Source: Flavobacteriales bacterium (GTDB lineage: Bacteria > Bacteroidota > Bacteroidia > Flavobacteriales > Flavobacteriaceae). Taken from it: a DNA stretch of 5,479 nucleotides. The notes below the pieces were generated by a model. That model had not been told where the DNA came from, ran no database searches, and saw only the letters and a program-made list of their open reading frames with translations. The DNA lies in the NCBI GenBank assembly GCA_011525065.1, contig WTIY01000112.1, forward strand, positions 3,865 to 9,343. The letters are read 5' to 3'. The position numbers and the translations under genes were made by a program. Within the stretch, counting starts at the first letter, position 1; each line of letters starts with the position of its first letter. This document shows, in pieces, positions 1 to 5,479 of the stretch.

Positions 1-27
1 AGGCCGATGTTCAATAGGCCAGTAAAC

Positions 28-1707
28 TTATGGGGTGTTGATTTTACCCCATGAATCACGAAGAGAAACTGTTCGATTAAAGACTAGCTTGTCGGGGTTT
101 GACTTTGGGTCCAACACAAAATAGCCGGTGCGTTGAAACTGGACCGGTGTACCCACAGACAATTCCTTTAAACCAGGCTCGACCTTAGCAGAAATAACCT
201 CGAGTGATTCTGGGTTGATGTGGTCCATAAAGTCTCCGTCTTTGTCCGCATCAGGCGCCTCAACAGTAAACAGGCGATCGTATAGGCGCACCTCTGCGTC
301 AACAGCGTGATCGCGAGTAACCCAATGGATGGTCCCTTTGACTTTACGTTGAGCTTCTGGGTTGTTGCTTCCGCTTTTGCTCAGTGGGTCGTAAGTAGCG
401 TGAATCTGAGTAATGCGCCCGTCAGGGTCCTTATCCACTGAAACACCTTTAATGATATAACCGTTTTTGAGTCGAACTTCTTTGCCGATGGTCAGCCTAA
501 AATATTTTCGATTTGCCGATTCTTTGAAATCGGACCGTTCCATCCACAAATACTTGGCAAATGGTAATTCACGGCTGCCGGAATTTGGATCTTCTGGATT
601 ATTCTCCGCCTCAAGCCACTCTGTTTGATCTTCGGGATAATTGTCGATAACCAGCAAAACAGGGTCGAGAACCGCCATCACGCGGTTGGCCAACTTGTTC
701 AAATCCTCGCGTACGCAAAACTCAAGGTGGGCCACATCGATCAGATTCTCTCTTTTTGCAACACCTATGCTGTCGGCAAACGCCCGTATGGCTGATGGTG
801 TATATCCACGTCTTCTCAGTCCAGAAATCGTAGGCATCCTAGGGTCGTCCCAACCATCCACGACGCCTTCTTGAACCAAACGCATGAGTTTTCGTTTGCT
901 CACCACCGTATGGCTCAAATTTCTTCTGGCAAACTCGCGTTGTTTTGGTCTCAGAAGCTTTGGGTCGTGAATCTGATCCAAAAACCAATCGTAAAGTTCT
1001 CTGTGTGGCAAAAATTCCAGGGTACAAAAACTATGCGACACCTGCTCAATATAATCGCTCTCTCCGTGAGCCCAATCATACATTGGGTAGATATGCCACT
1101 GATCATTGGTGCGATGATGGTGTTTGTGCAATACCCGATACATCACCGGGTCGCGCATAAGCATGTTGCTCGAGGCCATGTCAATTTTAGCCCTTAAGAC
1201 GTGACTGCCTTCATCGCAAGCACCGCTGCGCATTTGCTCAAACAGATCGAGGTTTTCTTCTACACTTCGATCTCGATACGGGCTGTTTGTGCCAGGTTGA
1301 TTGGGTGTTCCTTTTTGTGAGGCAATCATTTCAGAACTTTGAGAGTCCACATACGCCTTTCCTTGCTCTATCAAAACAATTGCCCACTGATAAAGTTGTT
1401 GAAAATAGTCTGACGCATAACACTCCTTGGCCCATTCAAAGCCTAACCACGACACATCCTTTTTGATGGCATCCACATATTCTTGTTCCTCTTTGGCTGG
1501 ATTCGTGTCGTCAAAACGCAAGTTCACTGGAGCGCCATAACGCAAGCCCAGTCCAAAATTCAAACAGATGGCCGATGCGTGGCCAATATGCAAGTAGCCA
1601 TTTGGTTCGGGTGGAAAACGAAAACACAGGGCCTCTTTATCATAACCCGAGCGTAAATCTTCTTCGATGATGTGTTCAATAAAGTTTAAACTGCGTGTTT
1701 CGCTCAT
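28..1707 (-). CDS. glnS: Glutaminyl-tRNA synthetase (GlnRS), complete
   Basis: This gene encodes a 559-residue cytoplasmic class I aminoacyl-tRNA synthetase that attaches glutamine to tRNA-Gln using ATP; E. coli GlnRS is about the same length (554 aa). The Rossmann catalytic domain has the HIGH motif at residues 40-43 within FPPEPNGYLHIGH, and the second class I signature is VSKRK at about 269-273. Residues linked to glutamine selection in E. coli GlnRS appear at equivalent places: R30, D66, Y210 in PMYDW and C228 in SFCTLEF. GWDDPRMPTISGLRRRGYT (285-303) is typical of GlnRS rather than GluRS. The C-terminal half (about 340-559) is the two-part beta-barrel anticodon-binding region, including KGTIHWV and RLYDRLF. 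The ATG at 1707 gives a full-length N-terminus; no good ribosome binding site precedes it, as is usual in Bacteroidota. It is divergent from folB. Its presence implies direct Gln-tRNA charging, although it does not exclude the amidotransferase route. Confidence 0.97.
   Translation of the reverse strand: MSETRSLNFIEHIIEEDLRSGYDKEALCFRFPPEPNGYLHIGHASAICLNFGLGLRYGAPVNLRFDDTNPAKEEQEYVDAIKKDVSWLGFEWAKECYASDYFQQLYQWAIVLIEQGKAYVDSQSSEMIASQKGTPNQPGTNSPYRDRSVEENLDLFEQMRSGACDEGSHVLRAKIDMASSNMLMRDPVMYRVLHKHHHRTNDQWHIYPMYDWAHGESDYIEQVSHSFCTLEFLPHRELYDWFLDQIHDPKLLRPKQREFARRNLSHTVVSKRKLMRLVQEGVVDGWDDPRMPTISGLRRRGYTPSAIRAFADSIGVAKRENLIDVAHLEFCVREDLNKLANRVMAVLDPVLLVIDNYPEDQTEWLEAENNPEDPNSGSRELPFAKYLWMERSDFKESANRKYFRLTIGKEVRLKNGYIIKGVSVDKDPDGRITQIHATYDPLSKSGSNNPEAQRKVKGTIHWVTRDHAVDAEVRLYDRLFTVEAPDADKDGDFMDHINPESLEVISAKVEPGLKELSVGTPVQFQRTGYFVLDPKSNPDKLVFNRTVSLRDSWGKINTP
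30..52 (-). other. GC-rich hairpin over the glnS stop codon
   Basis: Positions 30-36 (ATGGGGT) and 46-52 (ACCCCAT) are perfectly complementary, giving a 7-bp stem with four G:C pairs and a 9-nt loop. On the minus strand it covers the last codons of glnS (Trp-Gly-Lys-Ile-Asn-Thr-Pro) and reaches into the stop codon. No U-tract follows, so it is not a classical intrinsic terminator. It might be an RNA 3'-end stabiliser or chance pairing of glycine and proline codons. Confidence 0.4.
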
Positions 1708-1725
1708 AGCAGGGCTTTAAGAGGG

Positions 1726-1733
1726 CAAAGATA
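1726..1733 (-). promoter_or_regulatory. Putative -7 promoter element of glnS
   Basis: Read on the minus strand this is TATCTTTG, an exact match to the Bacteroidota -7 consensus TAnnTTTG. It lies 18 nt upstream of the glnS ATG, so the predicted leader is only about 10-15 nt. No TTG-type -33 element is visible at the expected distance. The inverted repeat GATAT-CAAA-ATATC (1730-1743) overlaps its upstream end. The call rests on motif and position only. Confidence 0.5.
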
Positions 1734-1784
1734 TCAAAATATCTCCCAACATCACCGCTGTTCTAAGCAATACAAAAGCGAAGG

Positions 1785-1825
1785 GTGGTGTTTAATTTTA
1801 ATTACTTTTGCGTGGTGTTAATTTT
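1785..1825 (+). repeat. Imperfect direct repeat bracketing the folB promoter
   Basis: GTGGTGTTTAATTTT (1785-1799) recurs as GTGGTGTTAATTTT (1812-1825), differing by a single T and offset by 27 nt. The two copies flank the putative folB -7 element at 1803-1810. The second copy would fall at or just downstream of the transcription start, within the short leader. It could be a paired operator or a local duplication; no regulator is identifiable in the window. Confidence 0.6.
1803..1810 (+). promoter_or_regulatory. Putative -7 promoter element of folB
   Basis: TACTTTTG matches the Bacteroidota -7 consensus TAnnTTTG and lies 26 nt upstream of the folB ATG, implying a leader of roughly 20 nt. A -33 TTG is not evident at the expected spacing. 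The AT-rich inverted repeat TAATT-TT-AATTA (1793-1804) ends inside it, and a direct repeat brackets it. Confidence 0.5.
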
Positions 1826-1836
1826 CATCTCACCCC

Positions 1837-2217
1837 ATGGCAGAAATAAGACTTAAAGACATTAGGATATACGCCCATCACGGCTGTCTTCCTCAGGAAA
1901 CCATTATCGGAAGCGATTACCTGGTTCAACTTTGTGTTGAGGCAGACCTATCGACCTCTGCCCTTAGCGACCAACTGGAGGATACCGTAGACTACGTCTT
2001 GCTTCAAGACATCGTCGCACAGGAAATGGCCACACCCTCTAAACTTTTAGAACACGTCGCTTGGCGGATTAATCGTCAGGTTATTGAGCGATGTCCTACG
2101 GTAGAGTGGTCAGAGGTTGTTGTGTCAAAAATTAACCCACCCATAGGCGGCGATGTGGATCGGGTAAGTGTTGTTATGCGCACTTACCGTAAGGAATTCA
2201 CCCAAGAGAATGGTTGA
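1837..2217 (+). CDS. folB: Dihydroneopterin aldolase, complete
   Basis: This 126-residue enzyme is expected to convert 7,8-dihydroneopterin to 6-hydroxymethyl-7,8-dihydropterin and glycolaldehyde in tetrahydrofolate synthesis; the family forms homo-octamers in the cytoplasm. The small single-domain tunnelling-fold protein has the usual length of about 120 aa. Active-site residues known from S. aureus DHNA align well: E21 in HHGCLPQE, Y53 in TVDY, the pterin-anchoring E72 in KLLEHVA, and catalytic K98 in SKINPPIGG. The ATG at 1837 puts the conserved beta-strand IRLKDIRIYAHHG in its normal place; no Shine-Dalgarno is evident in the short leader. It is divergent from glnS and 51 nt upstream of tRNA-Cys. 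No terminator separates folB from the tRNA, so read-through to the shared terminator at 2342-2380 is possible. No other folate gene is in the window. Epimerase activity, seen in some members, cannot be judged from sequence. Confidence 0.95.
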   Translation: MAEIRLKDIRIYAHHGCLPQETIIGSDYLVQLCVEADLSTSALSDQLEDTVDYVLLQDIVAQEMATPSKLLEHVAWRINRQVIERCPTVEWSEVVVSKINPPIGGDVDRVSVVMRTYRKEFTQENG

Positions 2218-2247
2218 TTTTAAAAGAGTTTAGTTAAAGAAACTTGT

Positions 2248-2255
2248 TATATTTG
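2248..2255 (+). promoter_or_regulatory. Putative -7 promoter element of tRNA-Cys
   Basis: TATATTTG matches TAnnTTTG exactly and ends 13 nt before the first base of the mature tRNA, giving room for a very short 5' leader to be removed by RNase P. A clear -33 TTG is missing at the expected distance. It suggests the tRNA has its own promoter even if folB transcripts also read through. Confidence 0.5.
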
Positions 2256-2268
2256 CGCACACTTTTAA

Positions 2269-2339
2269 GGCGTCTTGGCCGAGTGGCTAGGCAGAGCTCT
2301 GCAAAAGCTTGTACAGCGGTTCGAATCCGCTAGACGCCT
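2269..2339 (+). tRNA. tRNA-Cys, anticodon GCA
   Basis: This 71-nt gene folds into a complete cloverleaf. The acceptor stem is GGCGTCT (2269-2275) with AGACGCC (2332-2338), all seven pairs matching, with discriminator T at 2339 (U73, the identity base of tRNA-Cys). The D stem is GCC/GGC (2278-2280 and 2290-2292). The anticodon stem is GAGCT/AGCTT (2294-2298 and 2306-2310, one G-U pair) around loop CTGCAAA, placing anticodon GCA at 2301-2303. A 4-nt variable region follows, then T stem AGCGG/CCGCT (2315-2319 and 2327-2331) with loop TTCGAAT. The 3' CCA is not encoded, so a nucleotidyltransferase must add it. The tRNA decodes UGC and UGU. No integrase or attachment-site duplication adjoins it. 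Confidence 0.97.
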
Positions 2340-2341
2340 CG

Positions 2342-2380
2342 AAATAGGGTTTTTTCTTTCGATAAAGCCCTATTTTTTTT
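2342..2380 (+). terminator. Intrinsic terminator after tRNA-Cys
   Basis: AAATAGGG (2342-2349) pairs with CCCTATTT (2368-2375), and the stem continues with TTTT (2350-2353) against AAAG (2364-2367, including one G-U). This gives about 12 bp around a 10-nt loop, followed by more T residues to 2380. It begins three bases after the tRNA. The opposing transporter gene ends inside the 3' arm, with its stop codon at 2370-2372. The reverse direction has only a short TATTT at the arm's end, so minus-strand termination may be weaker. Confidence 0.85.
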
Positions 2381-3053
2381 GTTCTATAGTATTTGGGAGT
2401 GACGGTAAATTTTGCTGCATCTCTTCGGGCAAAACCCCCTGTATTAAAAGCAATACTCCGAAAACAATGATGGTAATGCTGACGAATTTTTTAGTATTGT
2501 AAATCACCCTGGGGGTCATTTTACTCTTGAGGTTTTTGGCCAGACTGATTTTAACCAAATCTGTAGTAAAAAACACCCCGATCACTGTAGCTAAGAAAAG
2601 GATGACTCCCTGCTTTGAGCTGGTCAATGCGTTGGCAAAGATTATGGTGCCGATCCAGCCTGCCAAAACCCCAAAATTCACAAAATTCAACAAGAAGCCC
2701 TTTGCGAATAAACTGGGTAGATTTGTTTTTACCGTAACTGCGTAATGTTCTCTGGCGATCTTTAAAAACGACCTTGCTGTGCGCACATAGGAAGTCAGAC
2801 CATAGGTGATCAACACCGCTCCGCCAAACACCAACAAACCGGGTTCATCGCGAAGGTTGTCTAAAATCTTACTCGTACTGAAATAAGCAATAACAATAAA
2901 GATGATGTCTGCAAATATGGCGCCTAAATCAAAAAATAATCCCGCCTTAAATCCTTTGGTAATGCTGGTTTCGAGTAGCGTAAAAAAGACTGGTCCAACA
3001 GCAAATGCCAGTAGAAAACCATAAAGCGCGGCATACCACAATCCTTCAAACAT
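2370..3053 (-). CDS. LysE/RhtB-family membrane transporter, substrate unknown
   Basis: This gene encodes a 227-residue integral inner-membrane protein resembling the LysE/RhtB amino-acid exporter superfamily, whose members are about 190-235 aa. About six hydrophobic segments are visible near residues 5-28, 36-59, 72-90, 117-140, 149-171 and 189-208. The first contains the family-type AFAVGPVFF (GP at 20-21). GFLLNFVNFGVLAGWIG (119-135) occupies the place of the family's conserved Asn-rich segment, and D165 is a charged residue within a membrane helix. The ATG at 3053 starts the first helix directly, with no separate signal peptide. The tail (209-227) is polar, and its last two lysine codons come from the adjoining terminator T-tract. 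It starts 26 nt after the rnr stop and is probably cotranscribed, although TTAATTTG (minus strand, 3066-3073) is one base off a -7 box and could give separate expression. Membership is fairly secure; the exported compound cannot be inferred. Confidence 0.85.
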   Translation of the reverse strand: MFEGLWYAALYGFLLAFAVGPVFFTLLETSITKGFKAGLFFDLGAIFADIIFIVIAYFSTSKILDNLRDEPGLLVFGGAVLITYGLTSYVRTARSFLKIAREHYAVTVKTNLPSLFAKGFLLNFVNFGVLAGWIGTIIFANALTSSKQGVILFLATVIGVFFTTDLVKISLAKNLKSKMTPRVIYNTKKFVSITIIVFGVLLLIQGVLPEEMQQNLPSLPNTIEQKK

Positions 3054-3079
3054 CTTGCTAAATTACAAATTAAAGTGCG

Positions 3080-5254
3080 CTAAGTGAGCATGTTGAAGTC
3101 TAATTGACGCTTTATCAAGTCCGCGCGCTTGACCACAATGCGCACCGGGTCGCCCAAGCGATAGACTTTGTGTTGAAACTGGCCAATTACAGCGTATTCC
3201 TTTGGGTCGAAGACATAATGGTCGTCTTTTAGATCTTGTAAACGCACCATTCCCTCACACTTATTGTCGTCCAGCTCCACATAAATTCCCCAGTCGGTTA
3301 CCCCAGAAATAACCCCATCAAATTCTTTGCCTTGATGGTCACTCATAAATTTCACCTGCATATATTTAATGCTATCACGCTCGGCGTTGGCGGCCAATTG
3401 TTCCCGATCGCTTGAGTGGTTGCACTGTTCTTGATATTGTGCGCTTTGAGGGGATGAACCTTTATCGAGGTAATGCGCTAAAAGACGATGAACCATCACA
3501 TCAGGATACCGCCGTATGGGTGAGGTAAAGTGTGAGTAATGGTCGAAGGCTAGTCCATAATGACCAATATTGTCTGTAGAATAAACCGCCTTACTCATGC
3601 TTCGGATGGCCAGTGTGTCCACAAGGTTTTGTTCTTTACTGCCCTTTACTTGTTTCAACAATTTGTTGATTGATTTGGCGGTACTTGTTTTGGTTTTAGT
3701 GTCCAATTGGTATCCAAATCGCTTGATAATGTTTTGAAGGCCCTCTATTTTTTGCTCATCGGGCTGATCGTGAATGCGATAGACAAAGGTCTTCTTCGGT
3801 TGCTGTTTTCCTATAAATTCTGCCACACTTCTATTGGCCAACAACATGAATTCTTCTATGAGTTTATTGGCGTCTCTGCTTTCTTTAAAATACACCCCAA
3901 CGGGGTCGTTGTTTTTGTTTAAATTAAATTTCACTTCGATACGATCAAAAGAAATCGCTCCTTGTCTCATGCGTTTTTGACGCATACACTTAGCCAGACC
4001 ATCCATTTGCTTTATGGCCTTAACTACATTTTCATCCACCTGGCGTGCTTTACCACTTATCGAAATTTCTGGCGGTATGATGTTTTCATCACCTTCGATA
4101 AGATGTTGGGCCTCCTCGTAAGCCAAGCGTAAATCACTATAAATTACCGTTCTGCCAAACCACGAATTCACAACCTGGGCTTTGTCGTCCAAATCAAATA
4201 CAGCTGAAAAACATAGTTTTTCTTCTTCGGGTCTTAAAGAACATACGTCATTACTTAAAACCTCTGGCAACATTGGGACCACGCGATCTACTAAATAGAC
4301 AGAAGTGGCCCGGTCATATGCTTCTTGATCTAAAACACTGTCTGGTGTTACATAATGTGAAACGTCAGCAATGTGTACACCAACGCGTACTACACCGTTA
4401 TCCAACAATTCAAAAGACAAAGCGTCATCAAAATCCTTCGCGTCTTTTGGATCTATGGTCAACGTGAGAATCTCTCTAAAATCACGACGTTTATTATATT
4501 CCTCTTGAGGAATTTCACGATTAATGCTGGAGCTTTCAGACAAGACCTCTTTCGGAAAATCATAGGGCAAACCATATTGAGCTAAGATGGCATGAATCTC
4601 AGAATTATGAGCCCCAGCTTGACCAAAAATCTTTGTAATTTTTGCAATAGGAGAGTCACTTTGTTCAGCCCATCCTTCGAGTTGGATTAATACTCTGTCT
4701 CCATCCTTAGCGCCATTGATATGTGCTCCAGGAATAAAGAAATCGGTGTGAAGATTTTGACCACTACATTGAACAAAACCATAGGTATTGGCCTGTTGAA
4801 ATATCCCAACAAACTCTGTTTTATATCGTTTTAATACCTGGTGTATTTCACCTTCCAATCGCCCATTTCTTCTCCTTTTATAAACGTAAACGGATACAGT
4901 GTCCTTATTTAACGCACGATTTGTGCGTCTTTTATTAATCACCACCTCTTCGGTAAATCCATCAATTTGAACAAAGGCCTTACCTTTTGCAGTAATTTGA
5001 ATAATCCCTTCCTGATAATTGTTATTTTGTATTCGCTTGAACACGCCAATAGACGATTCTTGGATCTGTTTTTGATCCACCAATCGGTGTAATTTTTTAA
5101 CGATTTGATTGCGTCCACTGCTGTCGCGAATTTGTAGAATTCCAGCAATTTGCTTGATGCTAAAGGCTTGGGTTGGGTGGGCACTCAAGACTTCGAGGAT
5201 CACCGCCTCCGTCACTCTAGTGCGTGATTTAATACGTCTTTTCTTTTTTCCCAT
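3080..5254 (-). CDS. rnr: Ribonuclease R, complete
   Basis: This encodes a 724-residue 3'-to-5' processive exoribonuclease of the RNase II/RNB family, which degrades structured RNAs and takes part in mRNA, rRNA and tRNA quality control. Numbering is from the ATG at 5254. After a basic start (MGKKKRRIKSR) come a winged-helix region (about 12-72), two cold-shock RNA-binding domains (about 78-205), the RNB catalytic domain (about 256-594) and a C-terminal S1 domain (about 642-724). The RNB metal ligands are in TIDPKDAKDFDDA as D268, D274, D276 and D277, and HYSHFTSPIRRYPD (572-585) carries the conserved arginines. It is shorter than E. coli RNase R (813 aa) and lacks a lysine-rich tail after S1. 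An in-frame TTG at 5272 would add MSSRLD. ATG is preferred because AAAGGA abuts the TTG with no spacing and the putative promoter leaves the TTG almost no leader. The transporter gene follows after 26 nt. Confidence 0.97.
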   Translation of the reverse strand: MGKKKRRIKSRTRVTEAVILEVLSAHPTQAFSIKQIAGILQIRDSSGRNQIVKKLHRLVDQKQIQESSIGVFKRIQNNNYQEGIIQITAKGKAFVQIDGFTEEVVINKRRTNRALNKDTVSVYVYKRRRNGRLEGEIHQVLKRYKTEFVGIFQQANTYGFVQCSGQNLHTDFFIPGAHINGAKDGDRVLIQLEGWAEQSDSPIAKITKIFGQAGAHNSEIHAILAQYGLPYDFPKEVLSESSSINREIPQEEYNKRRDFREILTLTIDPKDAKDFDDALSFELLDNGVVRVGVHIADVSHYVTPDSVLDQEAYDRATSVYLVDRVVPMLPEVLSNDVCSLRPEEEKLCFSAVFDLDDKAQVVNSWFGRTVIYSDLRLAYEEAQHLIEGDENIIPPEISISGKARQVDENVVKAIKQMDGLAKCMRQKRMRQGAISFDRIEVKFNLNKNNDPVGVYFKESRDANKLIEEFMLLANRSVAEFIGKQQPKKTFVYRIHDQPDEQKIEGLQNIIKRFGYQLDTKTKTSTAKSINKLLKQVKGSKEQNLVDTLAIRSMSKAVYSTDNIGHYGLAFDHYSHFTSPIRRYPDVMVHRLLAHYLDKGSSPQSAQYQEQCNHSSDREQLAANAERDSIKYMQVKFMSDHQGKEFDGVISGVTDWGIYVELDDNKCEGMVRLQDLKDDHYVFDPKEYAVIGQFQHKVYRLGDPVRIVVKRADLIKRQLDFNMLT

Positions 5255-5479
5255 ATCTAGGCGCGAGCTCAATCCTTTAAAAGCTTCAGGTCAAAGGTAA
5301 TGTTTATTACATCCCTTTAACCCAGACTTAAATTTTATGTTATACACAGCGTAACTATAATCATAGGTCTATTTATTTAAATTTTATTGAATTGTTATGT
5401 TATAATGGTCTGTTGATAGTGACAATAACTTATTGATCAAAACCTTGATTTTTTCTGTTAGGCATTAATACTAACGTAT
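5255..5479. other. AT-rich region upstream of rnr without a credible gene
   Basis: No open frame longer than about a dozen codons starts here on either strand, apart from the short TTG extension of rnr. The stretch from about 5330 to 5405 is markedly AT-rich. It holds TTATGTTATA twice (5335-5344 and 5395-5404), TTAAATTTTAT twice (5328-5338 and 5377-5387) and TTATACACA (5340-5348), which fits the DnaA-box consensus. Near the right edge, ATCAA/TTGAT (5436-5440 and 5445-5449) forms a weak 5-bp hairpin leading into a T run ending at 5454, at best a marginal plus-strand terminator. The next gene lies beyond the window. Confidence 0.5.
5292..5299 (-). promoter_or_regulatory. Putative -7 promoter element of rnr
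   Basis: On the minus strand this reads TACCTTTG, an exact fit to TAnnTTTG, 37 nt upstream of the ATG at 5254. The predicted transcription start near 5285 gives a leader of about 30 nt. No TTG is visible at the -33 position. The perfect inverted repeat GTAAT-GTTT-ATTAC (5297-5310) overlaps its upstream end. If used, it would drive rnr and the downstream transporter gene together. Confidence 0.5.

Noticed and set aside
1..27. GGCC...GGCC pairing downstream of glnS as its terminator
   Set aside because: GGCC is self-complementary, the stem is only 4 bp with an 11-nt loop, and no T-tract can be seen before the window ends.
871..1197. A 108-codon open frame on the plus strand inside glnS
   Set aside because: It is wholly antisense to a confidently identified glnS, has no recognisable domain, and no promoter or start context; its neighbours at 641-874 and 945-1160 are the same kind of shadow.
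2218..2268. AGTTT/AAACT (2227-2231 and 2240-2244) as a folB terminator
   Set aside because: It is a weak 5-bp AT-rich stem with no T run after it; folB more likely reads through or ends at the tRNA terminator.
2269..2380. tRNA-Cys as an integration site for a mobile element
   Set aside because: No integrase, no duplicated tRNA 3' end and no foreign-looking genes are present; the flanking genes are ordinary housekeeping genes.
2275..2502. A 75-codon plus-strand frame running through tRNA-Cys and its terminator
   Set aside because: It starts inside the tRNA and runs through the terminator hairpin into antisense of the transporter gene; its protein has no family resemblance.
4939..5184. An 81-codon minus-strand frame in the 5' part of rnr
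   Set aside because: It is an out-of-frame shadow of the RNase R N-terminal region, which is intact in its own frame.
5435..5454. Hairpin plus T run near the right edge as a true terminator
   Set aside because: The stem is only 5-6 bp and AT-rich, and no plus-strand gene precedes it in the window.

Overview
This window looks like ordinary chromosomal core sequence from a member of the Bacteroidota, probably Flavobacteriia or a close relative. The evidence is moderate-to-low GC, bacterial-type GlnRS and RNase R with Bacteroidota-like lengths, genes without convincing Shine-Dalgarno sequences, and boxes fitting the Bacteroidota -7 promoter consensus TAnnTTTG upstream of four transcription units. 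The exact genus cannot be read from the sequence.

Layout from left to right: glnS (glutaminyl-tRNA synthetase, minus strand, 28-1707) is divergent from folB (dihydroneopterin aldolase, plus strand, 1837-2217) across a 129-bp intergenic region holding both putative promoters. A complete tRNA-Cys(GCA) gene (2269-2339, plus) follows folB and ends in a strong hairpin/T-tract terminator (2342-2380). A LysE/RhtB-type membrane transporter gene (2370-3053, minus) converges on it, with its stop codon inside the terminator stem. It lies 26 nt downstream of rnr (RNase R, 3080-5254, minus), so rnr and the transporter gene probably form an operon. The last ~225 bp (5255-5479) is AT-rich with no credible gene. 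It contains the rnr promoter region, one perfect DnaA-box-like 9-mer and short direct repeats.

Functionally the genes are housekeeping: charging of tRNA-Gln, a tRNA-Cys, a folate biosynthesis step and RNA degradation, plus one transporter of unknown substrate. No mobile element, CRISPR array, phage gene or defence system is visible. I found no evidence of a new multi-gene system. The points worth a second look are regulatory: short inverted repeats overlapping three of the four putative -7 boxes, a 14/15-nt direct repeat bracketing the folB -7 box, a GC-rich hairpin over the glnS stop codon, and the terminator shared by convergent genes.
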